A stretch of 35,253 nt of DNA, taken from the NCBI GenBank assembly GCA_902562275.1, contig CACESS010000009.1:1-35253 (forward strand), written 5' to 3'. The notes beneath the pieces were generated by a model, which made no database searches, was not told where the DNA came from, and saw only the letters and a program-made list of their open reading frames with translations. This document shows positions 25,427 through 32,817 of the stretch, one piece after another (within the stretch, counting starts at the first letter, position 1; each line of letters begins with the position of its first letter). A program made the translations under genes and the position numbers. Origin of the DNA: an uncultured Alphaproteobacteria bacterium (GTDB lineage: Bacteria; Pseudomonadota; Alphaproteobacteria; HIMB59; GCA-002718135).

Positions 25427-26850
25427 TGCCTAAATCATCTTTGAAGCAAACTTTACAAGATCTCGATACAAAAAAAATATCAATAAGAGAATTAAATCAG
25501 GATTATTTAAAAAGAATTAAGGAAAATGAAAACTTAAATGTTTTCATCTATTTTAGTGAAGATAATGTTTTAAAGCAGATAGATAACTTAGAGAATGATA
25601 ATTCAGCAAAAAAATTAAAAGGTATTCCAATTGCAATCAAGGATCTATTTTGTACTAAAAGTATGCCTACAACCGCAGCTTCAAAGATTTTAGAAAATTT
25701 TAATCCAACTTATGAATCATTTGTTACTCAAAAATTATTAGATGAAGGATCTATTTTTGTTGGTAAAACAAATTTAGATGAGTTTGCTATGGGTTCAGCT
25801 ACTAATACAAGTTTTTTTGGAAATACAATTAATCCCCTATCAAAAGAGAATGAACCTTTAGCTCCTGGTGGATCTTCTGGCGGTTCCGCAGCCGCAGTTG
25901 CTGCAGATTTATGTTTAGGGGCAACTGGAACAGATACAGGCGGATCAATAAGACAGCCAGCTAGCTTTTGTGGTGTTGTTGGTATCAAACCAACATATGG
26001 TTTATGTTCACGATGGGGTATAGCTGCATTTGCATCTAGTTTGGATCAAGCAGGAATTTTTTCTCATAATGTTGAAGATGCATCAATATTATTACAATCA
26101 ATAGCTGGGTTTGATCAAAGAGATAGTACAAGTGCTAAAGTAGATATTCCAAATTATTTTGAAAATTTAGATGATAATCTAAATGGGAAAACTGTTGGTA
26201 TACCAAAGGAATATTCTATTGATGGTACACCAATGGAAATAAGTCAGATATGGGAAGATGCTATAAAGGTTTTAGAAAAAAAAGGTGTTAAAATTAAAAA
26301 TATTTCACTTCCTCATACTAAATATGCACTTCCTACTTATTATATAATTGCTCCTGCTGAAGCTTCCTCAAATTTAGCTCGTTATGATGGAGTAAAATAT
26401 GGTTTTAGATCTGATGAAATTGATTCTCTTGATGAAATGTATGAAAATACAAGAGCTCAAGGTTTTGGAAGAGAAGTAAAAAGAAGAATTTTAATAGGAA
26501 CATACGTTTTATCCGCTGGGTATTATGATGCATATTATCTTAAGGCACAAAAAGTAAGAAAATTAATAGCCGATGATTTTAATAAAGCTTTTAAAGAGTG
26601 TGATTTTATAGTTACTCCTACTGCGCCAAGTGCTGCATTTCCCTTAAATGAAAAACAAAATGATCCTATAAAAATGTATTTAAATGATGTGTTTACGGTT
26701 CCTGCTTCTTTAGCTGGCCTACCAGGTATTTCCATTCCCTTTGGGAAAGATAAAAATAATTTACCACTAGGTATTCAAATATTAGGAAAACACTTTGATG
26801 AACAACAAGTTTTTAATGCTGCTGTATCTCTAGAAAGATCATATGAATAA
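25426..26850 (+). CDS. gatA: Aspartyl/glutamyl-tRNA amidotransferase subunit A
   Basis: A 474-residue amidase-signature enzyme that releases ammonia from glutamine for amidation of Glu-tRNA(Gln) or Asp-tRNA(Asn). The Ser-cisSer-Lys catalytic set is visible: K72 in AIKDLF, S150 in [11 protein letters not shown] and nucleophile S174 in [11 protein letters not shown]; the 24-residue spacing between the two serines matches characterised GatA. The length is near the family norm of about 485. It starts on the last base of gatC and overlaps gatB by 8 bp, so all three subunits are likely translated in a coupled way. The protein is cytoplasmic. Confidence 0.98.
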   Translation: MPKSSLKQTLQDLDTKKISIRELNQDYLKRIKENENLNVFIYFSEDNVLKQIDNLENDNSAKKLKGIPIAIKDLFCTKSMPTTAASKILENFNPTYESFVTQKLLDEGSIFVGKTNLDEFAMGSATNTSFFGNTINPLSKENEPLAPGGSSGGSAAAVAADLCLGATGTDTGGSIRQPASFCGVVGIKPTYGLCSRWGIAAFASSLDQAGIFSHNVEDASILLQSIAGFDQRDSTSAKVDIPNYFENLDDNLNGKTVGIPKEYSIDGTPMEISQIWEDAIKVLEKKGVKIKNISLPHTKYALPTYYIIAPAEASSNLARYDGVKYGFRSDEIDSLDEMYENTRAQGFGREVKRRILIGTYVLSAGYYDAYYLKAQKVRKLIADDFNKAFKECDFIVTPTAPSAAFPLNEKQNDPIKMYLNDVFTVPASLAGLPGISIPFGKDKNNLPLGIQILGKHFDEQQVFNAAVSLERSYE

Positions 26851-28318
26851 TTTAATAAAAGGTGAAAAGCATGATTGGGAGATGGTAATCGGTCTTGAAA
26901 TACATGCTCAAGTAAAATCAAATTCTAAATTATTTTCTTCATCATCAACAAAATTTGGCTCATCACCAAATAGTCAAGTGTCTTTAGTCGATGCTGCTAT
27001 GCCAGGAATGTTGCCAGTAATTAATAAGTATTGCGTGGAGCAGGCAATAAAAACTGGAGTCGGTTTAAATGCTAAAATTAATAATTATTCTGTCTTTGAT
27101 AGAAAAAATTACTTTTATGCTGATCTTCCACAAGGATATCAAATTAGTCAGTATAAATATCCAATAGTTGGAGAAGGAAAAGTTACAATTGATTTTAAAG
27201 ACGGAACATCAAAAGATATTAGAATTGTAAGATTACATTTAGAACAAGATGCTGGTAAAAGTTTACACGATCAAAATCCTTCAAAAACATATGTAGATCT
27301 TAATAGATCTGGTGTTGCTTTAATGGAAATTGTTAGTGAGCCTGACATTAGAACGCCTGATGAAGCAGGAATGTATATATCCAAAATCAGATCAATTTTA
27401 ATGTATTTAGATACATGTGATGGAAATATGCAAGAGGGCTCTTTAAGAGCAGATGTAAATATTTCAGTAAGAAAACCTGGTGATGAATATGGAACTCGAT
27501 GTGAAATTAAAAACTTAAACTCTATAAAGTTTATTAAGCAGGCTATTAATTATGAAGCAAAAAGACAAATAGAAATATTAGAGTCTGGAGGTTCTATTGA
27601 GCAAAACACAATGCTCTTTAATACATCTACTTGCAAAACTAGACCCATGAGAAATAAAGAAGAAGCTCATGACTATAGATACTTTCCTGATCCAGATTTA
27701 TTACCACTAGAAATTTCTAAAGAAGAAATAGGAAAAATTAAATCATCAATACCAGAGCTTCCAGATGAGCTTAAGAATAAATTTATTGAGACTTATAAAT
27801 TGTCTAATTATGATGCCTCAGTATTAACTGCAGAGAAACAAACATCTGATTATTTTAATGAAACAATTAATTCAGATTCAGAATTAAAAAATCATGCAAA
27901 AATAGTTGTAAATTGGATTACTTCTGAATTGTTTTCATTATTAAACAAAAATAATCAAGATTTAAATAACTCTCCAATATCACCTGAAAACTTGGGACAA
28001 CTTATAAAGTTAATTTCTACAAATGAAATTTCAGGAAAAATTGCAAAAGATGTATTGGAAGATATGTTTTCTTCAGGAAAAACAGCTAGACAAATCGTAG
28101 ATGAAAAGGGTTTGCAACAAGTTACAGATCAGGGTGAAATAGCAAAAGTTATTGATGAGGTCATTGCAGAAAATTCAAAAATGGTCGAACAGTACCTTGC
28201 TGGTAAAGATAAGCTATTAGGTTTCTTTGTTGGCCAAGCTATGAAATTAACTAAAGGAAAAGCTAATCCAAAAATGTTAAATGATATTTTAAAGCAAAAA
28301 TTAATTAAAAAAAATTAA
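26843..28318 (+). CDS. gatB: Aspartyl/glutamyl-tRNA amidotransferase subunit B
   Basis: A 491-residue GatB, the subunit that binds mischarged tRNA, phosphorylates its side chain with ATP and receives ammonia from GatA. Landmarks are GLEIHAQ (about 17-23), the [19 protein letters not shown] segment (about 86-104), [30 protein letters not shown], and [13 protein letters not shown], followed by a helical region and a C-terminal YqeY-like tail domain (about 345-491) that ends in GKANP. The gene overlaps gatA by 8 bp at its start. It overlaps the convergent small membrane protein gene by 18 bp at its end, leaving no space for a terminator. Confidence 0.98.
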   Translation: MNNLIKGEKHDWEMVIGLEIHAQVKSNSKLFSSSSTKFGSSPNSQVSLVDAAMPGMLPVINKYCVEQAIKTGVGLNAKINNYSVFDRKNYFYADLPQGYQISQYKYPIVGEGKVTIDFKDGTSKDIRIVRLHLEQDAGKSLHDQNPSKTYVDLNRSGVALMEIVSEPDIRTPDEAGMYISKIRSILMYLDTCDGNMQEGSLRADVNISVRKPGDEYGTRCEIKNLNSIKFIKQAINYEAKRQIEILESGGSIEQNTMLFNTSTCKTRPMRNKEEAHDYRYFPDPDLLPLEISKEEIGKIKSSIPELPDELKNKFIETYKLSNYDASVLTAEKQTSDYFNETINSDSELKNHAKIVVNWITSELFSLLNKNNQDLNNSPISPENLGQLIKLISTNEISGKIAKDVLEDMFSSGKTARQIVDEKGLQQVTDQGEIAKVIDEVIAENSKMVEQYLAGKDKLLGFFVGQAMKLTKGKANPKMLNDILKQKLIKKN

Positions 28319-28645
28319 ACGTAAAGAATAGCATCTATAAGCAACAATTATAAATGTTAAAACTATCCAAATAATACTTCCTTTGTAATTTTCTGCTGCC
28401 CTCCAAATTCCAATAGAAATAAATATTGTCCAAATAAAAATAAAAATTTTTGAGATTAGGGCAAGATTAGTAAAATCTAAAAATGGTATTTGGGAAACAG
28501 AGCTATCTGTATTAAAATAATAAATTTCAAGATTAAATATAATAAGCAAAACAATACCATTTAGTAGTTCACCAACTAACCAATAGGATTTCCAGAGTTT
28601 TATTTTTCCTTCAAAAAAATCTTTTATTATATTTGTAATAGTCAT
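28301..28645 (-). CDS. Small three-helix membrane protein of unknown function
   Basis: A 114-residue protein I cannot name. It has three hydrophobic segments (about residues 20-43, 60-81 and 88-108). Shared-looking motifs are [13 protein letters not shown] before the first helix and [11 protein letters not shown] between the second and third. It resembles by eye a hypothetical membrane protein seen in SAR11-type genomes; that is recollection, not a search result. The N-terminus (residues 1-18) is amphipathic and probably cytoplasmic. Its 3' end overlaps gatB tail to tail. Upstream on the same strand, 64 bp away, is the end of the DUF4198 gene, so co-transcription is possible. Confidence 0.72.
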   Translation of the reverse strand: MTITNIIKDFFEGKIKLWKSYWLVGELLNGIVLLIIFNLEIYYFNTDSSVSQIPFLDFTNLALISKIFIFIWTIFISIGIWRAAENYKGSIIWIVLTFIIVAYRCYSLRLIFFN

Positions 28646-28709
28646 TTTTATTTATCTTTAATATTATAATTATTCATAAAATTTTTAATAGAAATTCAAC
28701 ACTCTTAAA

Positions 28710-29519
28710 TCATATATTGGGAGTTTTTAATGTATAAGAAGCCCACAAAGAATGCCATTTAGCATAATTATCTTTTTTCTTATTAGTGCCATCAATTATA
28801 ACAACACTTTCAATTAGATATTTTGTATTTTTTTTAAAGAGATAATCAAAATATCCACCCTCGTTTGTTCTCACAAATTCTTTTCTAAAATAACCATTAT
28901 TTAAACTCATAATAGAAACCTTATGATCAGCTAGTATTTTATTTTTATATTCTAATAGAATTCTTTTACTTTCATTTAAATTTTTAAGAGGATTGTCTAA
29001 AAAAATTAATTCAAAGTCCATATTTGTGTCGATATCTTTACCATCAAAATTTTCCACGCTAATTAATGATTTTGCATATCTTTTATAACTTTCAAAAAAA
29101 TTTTCTGGATAGTTATTTTCTTTATGTTTTTGAGCTAAATTTGGATATCCTTTTTCTCTTGTAAATATTTCAAATTTTACTAATTTTTGATATTCAACAT
29201 ATTTAGTTACTGATTCAATCTGTATTACATTTAAACCTTTAGACATTTTTTTAATATTAAGGGCAGGAATATCACCTAATCTACCTTTAATTTTAGATTT
29301 ACCATCTTTAGAATGAAGGAATGAAATTTTAAAATATTCTTTAGTAAATGGTATTGGTGAACCTTCAAAGTTTTCTCCTATGAATATGTTAGCTATAGCC
29401 TTTTCATCATTTGATAAGTGATAATTTTTTGGATCAATCCAAAATTCATGACTCAAAGAGATATTAGATATTGAAGATAATATAATAATAAATATTAATC
29501 TTTTTATATAAAATTTCAT
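28710..29519 (-). CDS. Periplasmic DUF4198-family protein, possible metal-binding component
   Basis: A 269-residue secreted protein. A signal peptide (basic start, hydrophobic core about 7-22) is followed by SHEFWIDP; cleavage before H24 would leave an N-terminal histidine, as in DUF4198/NikK-type proteins thought to bind nickel or a similar metal. The GEN segment near 49 and a C-terminal part with several aromatic and histidine residues (WHSLWASYTLK) also fit DUF4198. Metal identity is not evident. It is head to head with a HupE/UreJ_2 membrane protein gene, with 1 bp between the ATGs, and such pairings suggest joint work in metal uptake. No in-frame alternative start precedes the signal peptide core. 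Confidence 0.8.
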   Translation of the reverse strand: MKFYIKRLIFIIILSSISNISLSHEFWIDPKNYHLSNDEKAIANIFIGENFEGSPIPFTKEYFKISFLHSKDGKSKIKGRLGDIPALNIKKMSKGLNVIQIESVTKYVEYQKLVKFEIFTREKGYPNLAQKHKENNYPENFFESYKRYAKSLISVENFDGKDIDTNMDFELIFLDNPLKNLNESKRILLEYKNKILADHKVSIMSLNNGYFRKEFVRTNEGGYFDYLFKKNTKYLIESVVIIDGTNKKKDNYAKWHSLWASYTLKTPNI

Positions 29520-29520
29520 T

Positions 29521-30678
29521 ATGTTCTCTTATATTAAAATTGTAAAATTATATCTATTTTTAATTCTTGTTGTTTTAGTAAATTTATTTTCATCATCCTC
29601 TATTAGCCATGAAATCAAGCCATCTATTGCAGATTTTACGTATGATGAAAGTTATTTGAATTTTAAAATAAGATTGAACGCAGAATTGATATTATCTAAT
29701 ATTGATGCATCTAGTGTTTCTAATACAGACTCTTCATCACTAAGTGAAATTTATGATAAATTTAGAATTTTAAGCAAAAAAGACCTTGAAAAAATGTTTC
29801 AAAATTCTTGGAGTAAAATAAGTTCTAATATTGATATTAAAATTAATAATGAAACAAAGAAAGTAAATTTAATTAAAACTGAAGTTGAAGATATAAAAAA
29901 TTTTGAAATAAGTAGAGATACGCATGTCTATTTTAGAGTTTTATTGGACGAAAATTCTGAACAATTTACATTTAGGTGGATTAAAAACTATGGCCCAATT
30001 ATTTTAAGAGAGAATAATAGTAACAAATTAGAAGATGAATTAGTTACAGAATATTTACAATCAGGAATTGAATCAAGTCAGTTTTCATTTAAGGAAAAGA
30101 ATTTTAGTAAAACATTTAATAGTTTTGCAAAATTTTTTTTACTAGGAATTCAACATATAATTCCAAAAGGATTAGATCATATTTTGTTCATATTTGGACT
30201 TTTTTTATTTTCATCATCTTTAAAAAAATTAATTTCTCAAATTACTATATTTACTATTGCTCATTCAATTACTCTCATATTTGTTTCTTTATCTTTAATA
30301 AGAATCAATCCTCAAATTGTTGAACCTATCATTGCACTTTCAATAGTTTATATAGGATTAGAAAATATTTTTAAAAAATATATAAAAGAATATTTAAGAT
30401 ATCTTGTAATTTTGTTTTTTGGATTACTTCATGGTTTAGGATTTGCATTAGTTTTAAGTGATATAGGATATAGGAGTAGTGATTTATTAATAAATCTCCT
30501 CTCGTTTAATCTTGGTATTGAAGTTGCCCAAATATCTATAGTTTTGGTTCTATATTTATTGGTTGCTTTAAATTTTGCAAAAAATAAAAATTATAGAATA
30601 TTTTTTCAAGTTCCATCATCTATATTAATATCTAGTATTGGATTATATTGGTTTTTTGAAAGAATTAATTTTATATAA
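29521..30678 (+). CDS. HupE/UreJ_2-family membrane protein, putative metal transporter
   Basis: A 385-residue protein. A signal peptide (about 1-29) precedes SHEIKPSIADF, the typical mature start of HupE/UreJ_2 proteins. A periplasmic domain follows (about 30-195), then a C-terminal membrane domain of about six or seven helices. The diagnostic motifs are GIQHIIPKGLDHILFI (about 211-226), FTIAHSITL and LLHGLGFAL; their histidines are plausible metal ligands. Relatives carry nickel, cobalt or unknown metals, and no hydrogenase or urease gene is nearby to decide. It starts 1 bp from the divergent DUF4198 start. Any promoter must lie inside that gene; TTGAAG (29471) with TATTAA (29493) is one weak candidate. 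Confidence 0.85.
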   Translation: MFSYIKIVKLYLFLILVVLVNLFSSSSISHEIKPSIADFTYDESYLNFKIRLNAELILSNIDASSVSNTDSSSLSEIYDKFRILSKKDLEKMFQNSWSKISSNIDIKINNETKKVNLIKTEVEDIKNFEISRDTHVYFRVLLDENSEQFTFRWIKNYGPIILRENNSNKLEDELVTEYLQSGIESSQFSFKEKNFSKTFNSFAKFFLLGIQHIIPKGLDHILFIFGLFLFSSSLKKLISQITIFTIAHSITLIFVSLSLIRINPQIVEPIIALSIVYIGLENIFKKYIKEYLRYLVILFFGLLHGLGFALVLSDIGYRSSDLLINLLSFNLGIEVAQISIVLVLYLLVALNFAKNKNYRIFFQVPSSILISSIGLYWFFERINFI

Positions 30679-30879
30679 TAAATCTGATAATTTATGTTCA
30701 GAATTTAAACAAAATACTTGGTTTGCTTTTGTTACGCCTTTATGTATAACTTTTGACTATTATCCCATTTAATCTCATGATATTGTTCTCTATAATTTGA
30801 TAAGTTGTAATGTAAAATTTATTAGTTTAACTGATTAAATGAAATTGATATAGGAGATATCGACATTGAATAAACAACA
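30679..30879. other. Longest non-coding gap in the window
   Basis: This is about 200 bp of AT-rich DNA between the HupE-like gene and the tRNA. No ORF of useful size is present. It probably carries the promoter for tRNA-Ser and dapA. A TATAAT at 30791-30796 lacks a good -35. TTGATA at 30797-30802 with TATTAG at 30820-30825 (17-bp spacer) and TTGACT at 30753-30758 with CATGAT at 30776-30781 (17-bp spacer) are alternatives. None stands out enough to call. A 7-bp inverted repeat (30708-30714/30727-30733) is weak and lacks a T run. Confidence 0.5.
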
Positions 30880-30971
30880 GGAGAGATGGGTGAGTGGCTT
30901 AAACCACAGGTTTGCTAAACCTGCGAAGGAAGTAATTCTTTCCGAGGGTTCGAATCCCTCTCTCTCCGCCA
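30880..30971 (+). tRNA. tRNA-Ser (anticodon GCU)
   Basis: A complete cloverleaf of 92 nt including encoded CCA (30969-30971). The acceptor stem pairs GGAGAGA (30880-30886) with TCTCTCC (30961-30967), with discriminator G at 30968. The anticodon stem CAGGT/ACCTG (30907-30911/30919-30923) encloses the loop TTGCTAA, giving anticodon GCT at 30914-30916, which reads AGC and AGU. A long variable arm (GGAAG...CTTTCC) confirms a class II tRNA, as expected for serine. The T arm is GAGGG-TTCGAAT-CCCTC. The dapA start codon follows 6 nt after the CCA, so the tRNA and dapA are very probably on one transcript. Confidence 0.97.
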
Positions 30972-30977
30972 CATATA

Positions 30978-31850
30978 ATGTTTAAAGGAAGTATACCAGC
31001 CGTGATTACTCCATTTGATGGAGATAAGGTAGATTATGAATCATTATTAAAGGTATTAAATTATTTAATTGACAATGGATCTCACGGACTTGTTCCTTGT
31101 GGTACAACTGGCGAGTCTCCGACTTTGTCTCATGATGAACATAAAAAAATAATTGAGGAAACAATTAGAATTGCTGACAAAAGAGTTCCAATTATAGCAG
31201 GTACTGGCTCAAACAATACTTTAGAGGCTATAGAATATACAAACCATGCCGAAAATTCTGGAGCTGATGCTGCCTTAATTGTTACTCCTTATTACAATAA
31301 ACCAACACAATCAGGTTTGTATGAGCATTTTAAATTAATTGCTAGTAAAACCAAAATTCCAATAATTATTTATAACATACCAGGCAGATCGATTGTTGAT
31401 ATGTCTATAGACACTATGATTCAGTTATCAAAAATTCAAAATATTGTTGGGGTTAAAGATGCAACTAACGATTTGTTTAGACCATTACTTACAAGAAAAA
31501 AAATGCAAAATGATTTTTGCTATTTATCTGGCGAAGATGGAACCGCTCTTGCATATTTAGCTCAGGGTGGACATGGTTGCATATCAGTTACAGCTAATGT
31601 GGCTCCAAAGTTATGTGCGGAAATGCATTTAAAATGGCAAGAGGGTAATCTTTCTAAGGCTCAAGAAATTAATCTTAAATTAGCATCTCTTCATAATACG
31701 CTATTTATAGAATCTAGTCCTGGGCCAGTAAAATATGCCGCTTCATTACTAGGATTATGTAAAGAAAATACAAGACTTCCATTAACATCAATTAAAGATC
31801 ATACAAAAGAACTAGTTAAAAGTTGTCTCCAAGAATTACAACTTTTATAA
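30978..31850 (+). CDS. dapA: 4-hydroxy-tetrahydrodipicolinate synthase
   Basis: A 290-residue DapA that condenses pyruvate with aspartate semialdehyde in lysine and diaminopimelate synthesis. Schiff-base lysine K160 lies in VGVKDAT, Y132 in IIYNIPGR, and the GTTGESPTL motif occupies 42-50. The start is firmly placed, because MFKGSIPAVITPF matches the family N-terminus exactly. There are only 6 nt between the tRNA-Ser CCA end and this ATG, with no Shine-Dalgarno sequence, so processing of the tRNA 3' end would leave a nearly leaderless mRNA. smpB begins on the base after its stop. Confidence 0.97.
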   Translation: MFKGSIPAVITPFDGDKVDYESLLKVLNYLIDNGSHGLVPCGTTGESPTLSHDEHKKIIEETIRIADKRVPIIAGTGSNNTLEAIEYTNHAENSGADAALIVTPYYNKPTQSGLYEHFKLIASKTKIPIIIYNIPGRSIVDMSIDTMIQLSKIQNIVGVKDATNDLFRPLLTRKKMQNDFCYLSGEDGTALAYLAQGGHGCISVTANVAPKLCAEMHLKWQEGNLSKAQEINLKLASLHNTLFIESSPGPVKYAASLLGLCKENTRLPLTSIKDHTKELVKSCLQELQLL

Positions 31851-32297
31851 ATGAAAATAATTGCAGCTAATAATAGAGCTAATTATAATTTTACAATTTC
31901 AAATAAAATAGAAGCTGGGATTGTATTAACAGGGTCTGAAGTCAAATCTTTACGAATTAATACTGGATCTATTAGAGGTTCATATATCATTGAGCGACAT
32001 GGTGAATTATGGCTATCAAATTCTTTTATAAAAAAATATGAAAATTCAACTGATAATAATTATGACCCAAACAGAAATAGAAAATTATTAGTTACTAGAA
32101 AAGAATTTAATAAAATATCTGGATCAATAAAACAGGGTGGATTTACAATAATTCCATTATCTCTTTATTTTTCCGATAAAGGATTTGCAAAATTATCTTG
32201 TGGAATTGCAAAAGGTAAGAAAAAAATAGATAAAAGGGAGTCAATTAAAGAAAGAGATTGGAATATAAAAAAACAAAGAATGCTTAAAATTAATTAA
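31851..32297 (+). CDS. smpB: SsrA-binding protein SmpB
   Basis: A 148-residue trans-translation factor that binds tmRNA and helps rescue stalled ribosomes. The conserved beta-barrel segment FEAGIVLTGSEVKSLR is seen in variant form at about 21-35 (IEAGIVLTGSEVKSLR). The C-terminal tail KKKIDKRESIKERDW matches the family tail that enters the ribosomal A site. The length is slightly under the usual 150-160 but complete at both ends. The gene abuts dapA with no gap, an order common in alphaproteobacteria. tmRNA itself is not in the window. Confidence 0.97.
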   Translation: MKIIAANNRANYNFTISNKIEAGIVLTGSEVKSLRINTGSIRGSYIIERHGELWLSNSFIKKYENSTDNNYDPNRNRKLLVTRKEFNKISGSIKQGGFTIIPLSLYFSDKGFAKLSCGIAKGKKKIDKRESIKERDWNIKKQRMLKIN

Positions 32298-32300
32298 CTA

Positions 32301-32328
32301 TTTACTTTTTAAAATTGATCACTATAAG
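32301..32328 (+). promoter_or_regulatory. Putative promoter of rpoZ, near-leaderless
   Basis: TTTACT (32301-32306, 4 of 6 to the -35 consensus) and TATAAG (32323-32328, 5 of 6 to the -10 consensus) are separated by 16 bp in the short smpB-rpoZ gap. The expected start of transcription (about 32335) coincides with the rpoZ ATG at 32334, so the transcript would be leaderless. There is no Shine-Dalgarno sequence between them. Support is from hexamer matching only. Confidence 0.42.
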
Positions 32329-32333
32329 CCCTT

Positions 32334-32774
32334 ATGGCAAGAATTACAGTTGAAGATTGTATTGATAAATTTCCGAGTAGATTTGAACTAGTTTTAGTTG
32401 CCTCTAATAGAGCAAGAAAATTATATTCAGGTGAGAATCCAACGGTAGAAACTGATAACGATAAAAATACTGTAATTGCACTCAGAGAAATTGCAGAAGA
32501 AACCCTAACATCTGAGCAGTTAAAAAATGATTTAATTGAAGAGTACCAAACTAATACTTTTAGTGAAGATGAAGATTTAGACGAAATAGAAGATATTAGT
32601 GTTGAAGATCAGTCAGAAGAAAGTGAACTACTGTCTAATGAGAAAGACCTTAATGACTCACGGGATAATCATGAAAATGAAGAAAAACCTAAAGAAGAAG
32701 TGGAAACTATAATTGAAGAATCAAAAAATAATCTAGAAAATTCATCAGATCAAGATGAATCACAAACTCTTTAA
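32334..32774 (+). CDS. rpoZ: RNA polymerase omega subunit with long acidic tail
   Basis: A 146-residue omega subunit, which helps assemble the RNA polymerase beta' subunit and contributes to a ppGpp site in proteobacteria. The conserved N-terminal part ([18 protein letters not shown], then ASNRARKL, up to about residue 60, with [11 protein letters not shown]) is intact. The remainder (about 78-146) is a highly acidic, low-complexity tail rich in Glu, Asp, Asn and Ser, longer than E. coli omega (91 residues). Alphaproteobacterial omegas often have some tail. It lies directly before the rel/spoT gene, the usual gmk/rpoZ-spoT linkage seen in many bacteria. Confidence 0.93.
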   Translation: MARITVEDCIDKFPSRFELVLVASNRARKLYSGENPTVETDNDKNTVIALREIAEETLTSEQLKNDLIEEYQTNTFSEDEDLDEIEDISVEDQSEESELLSNEKDLNDSRDNHENEEKPKEEVETIIEESKNNLENSSDQDESQTL

Positions 32775-32817
32775 TAAAGTTAAAATTAATTTAAATTAAA
32801 TAATTTAAAAATTATTT

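Noticed and set aside
30708-30733. Inverted repeat AACAAAA/TTTTGTT as terminator of the HupE-like gene
   Set aside because: The stem is seven mostly A-T pairs with a 12-nt loop and no trailing T run, so it is too weak to call a terminator.
30847-30861. GATAT-AGGAG-ATATC palindrome upstream of tRNA-Ser as an operator
   Set aside because: A 5-bp A/T-rich half-site is expected by chance in this composition and there is no second copy.
30880-30971. tRNA-Ser as an attachment site of a genomic island
   Set aside because: No integrase, repeated tRNA 3' fragment or foreign-looking genes lie on either side. The flanks are core genes in the expected order.
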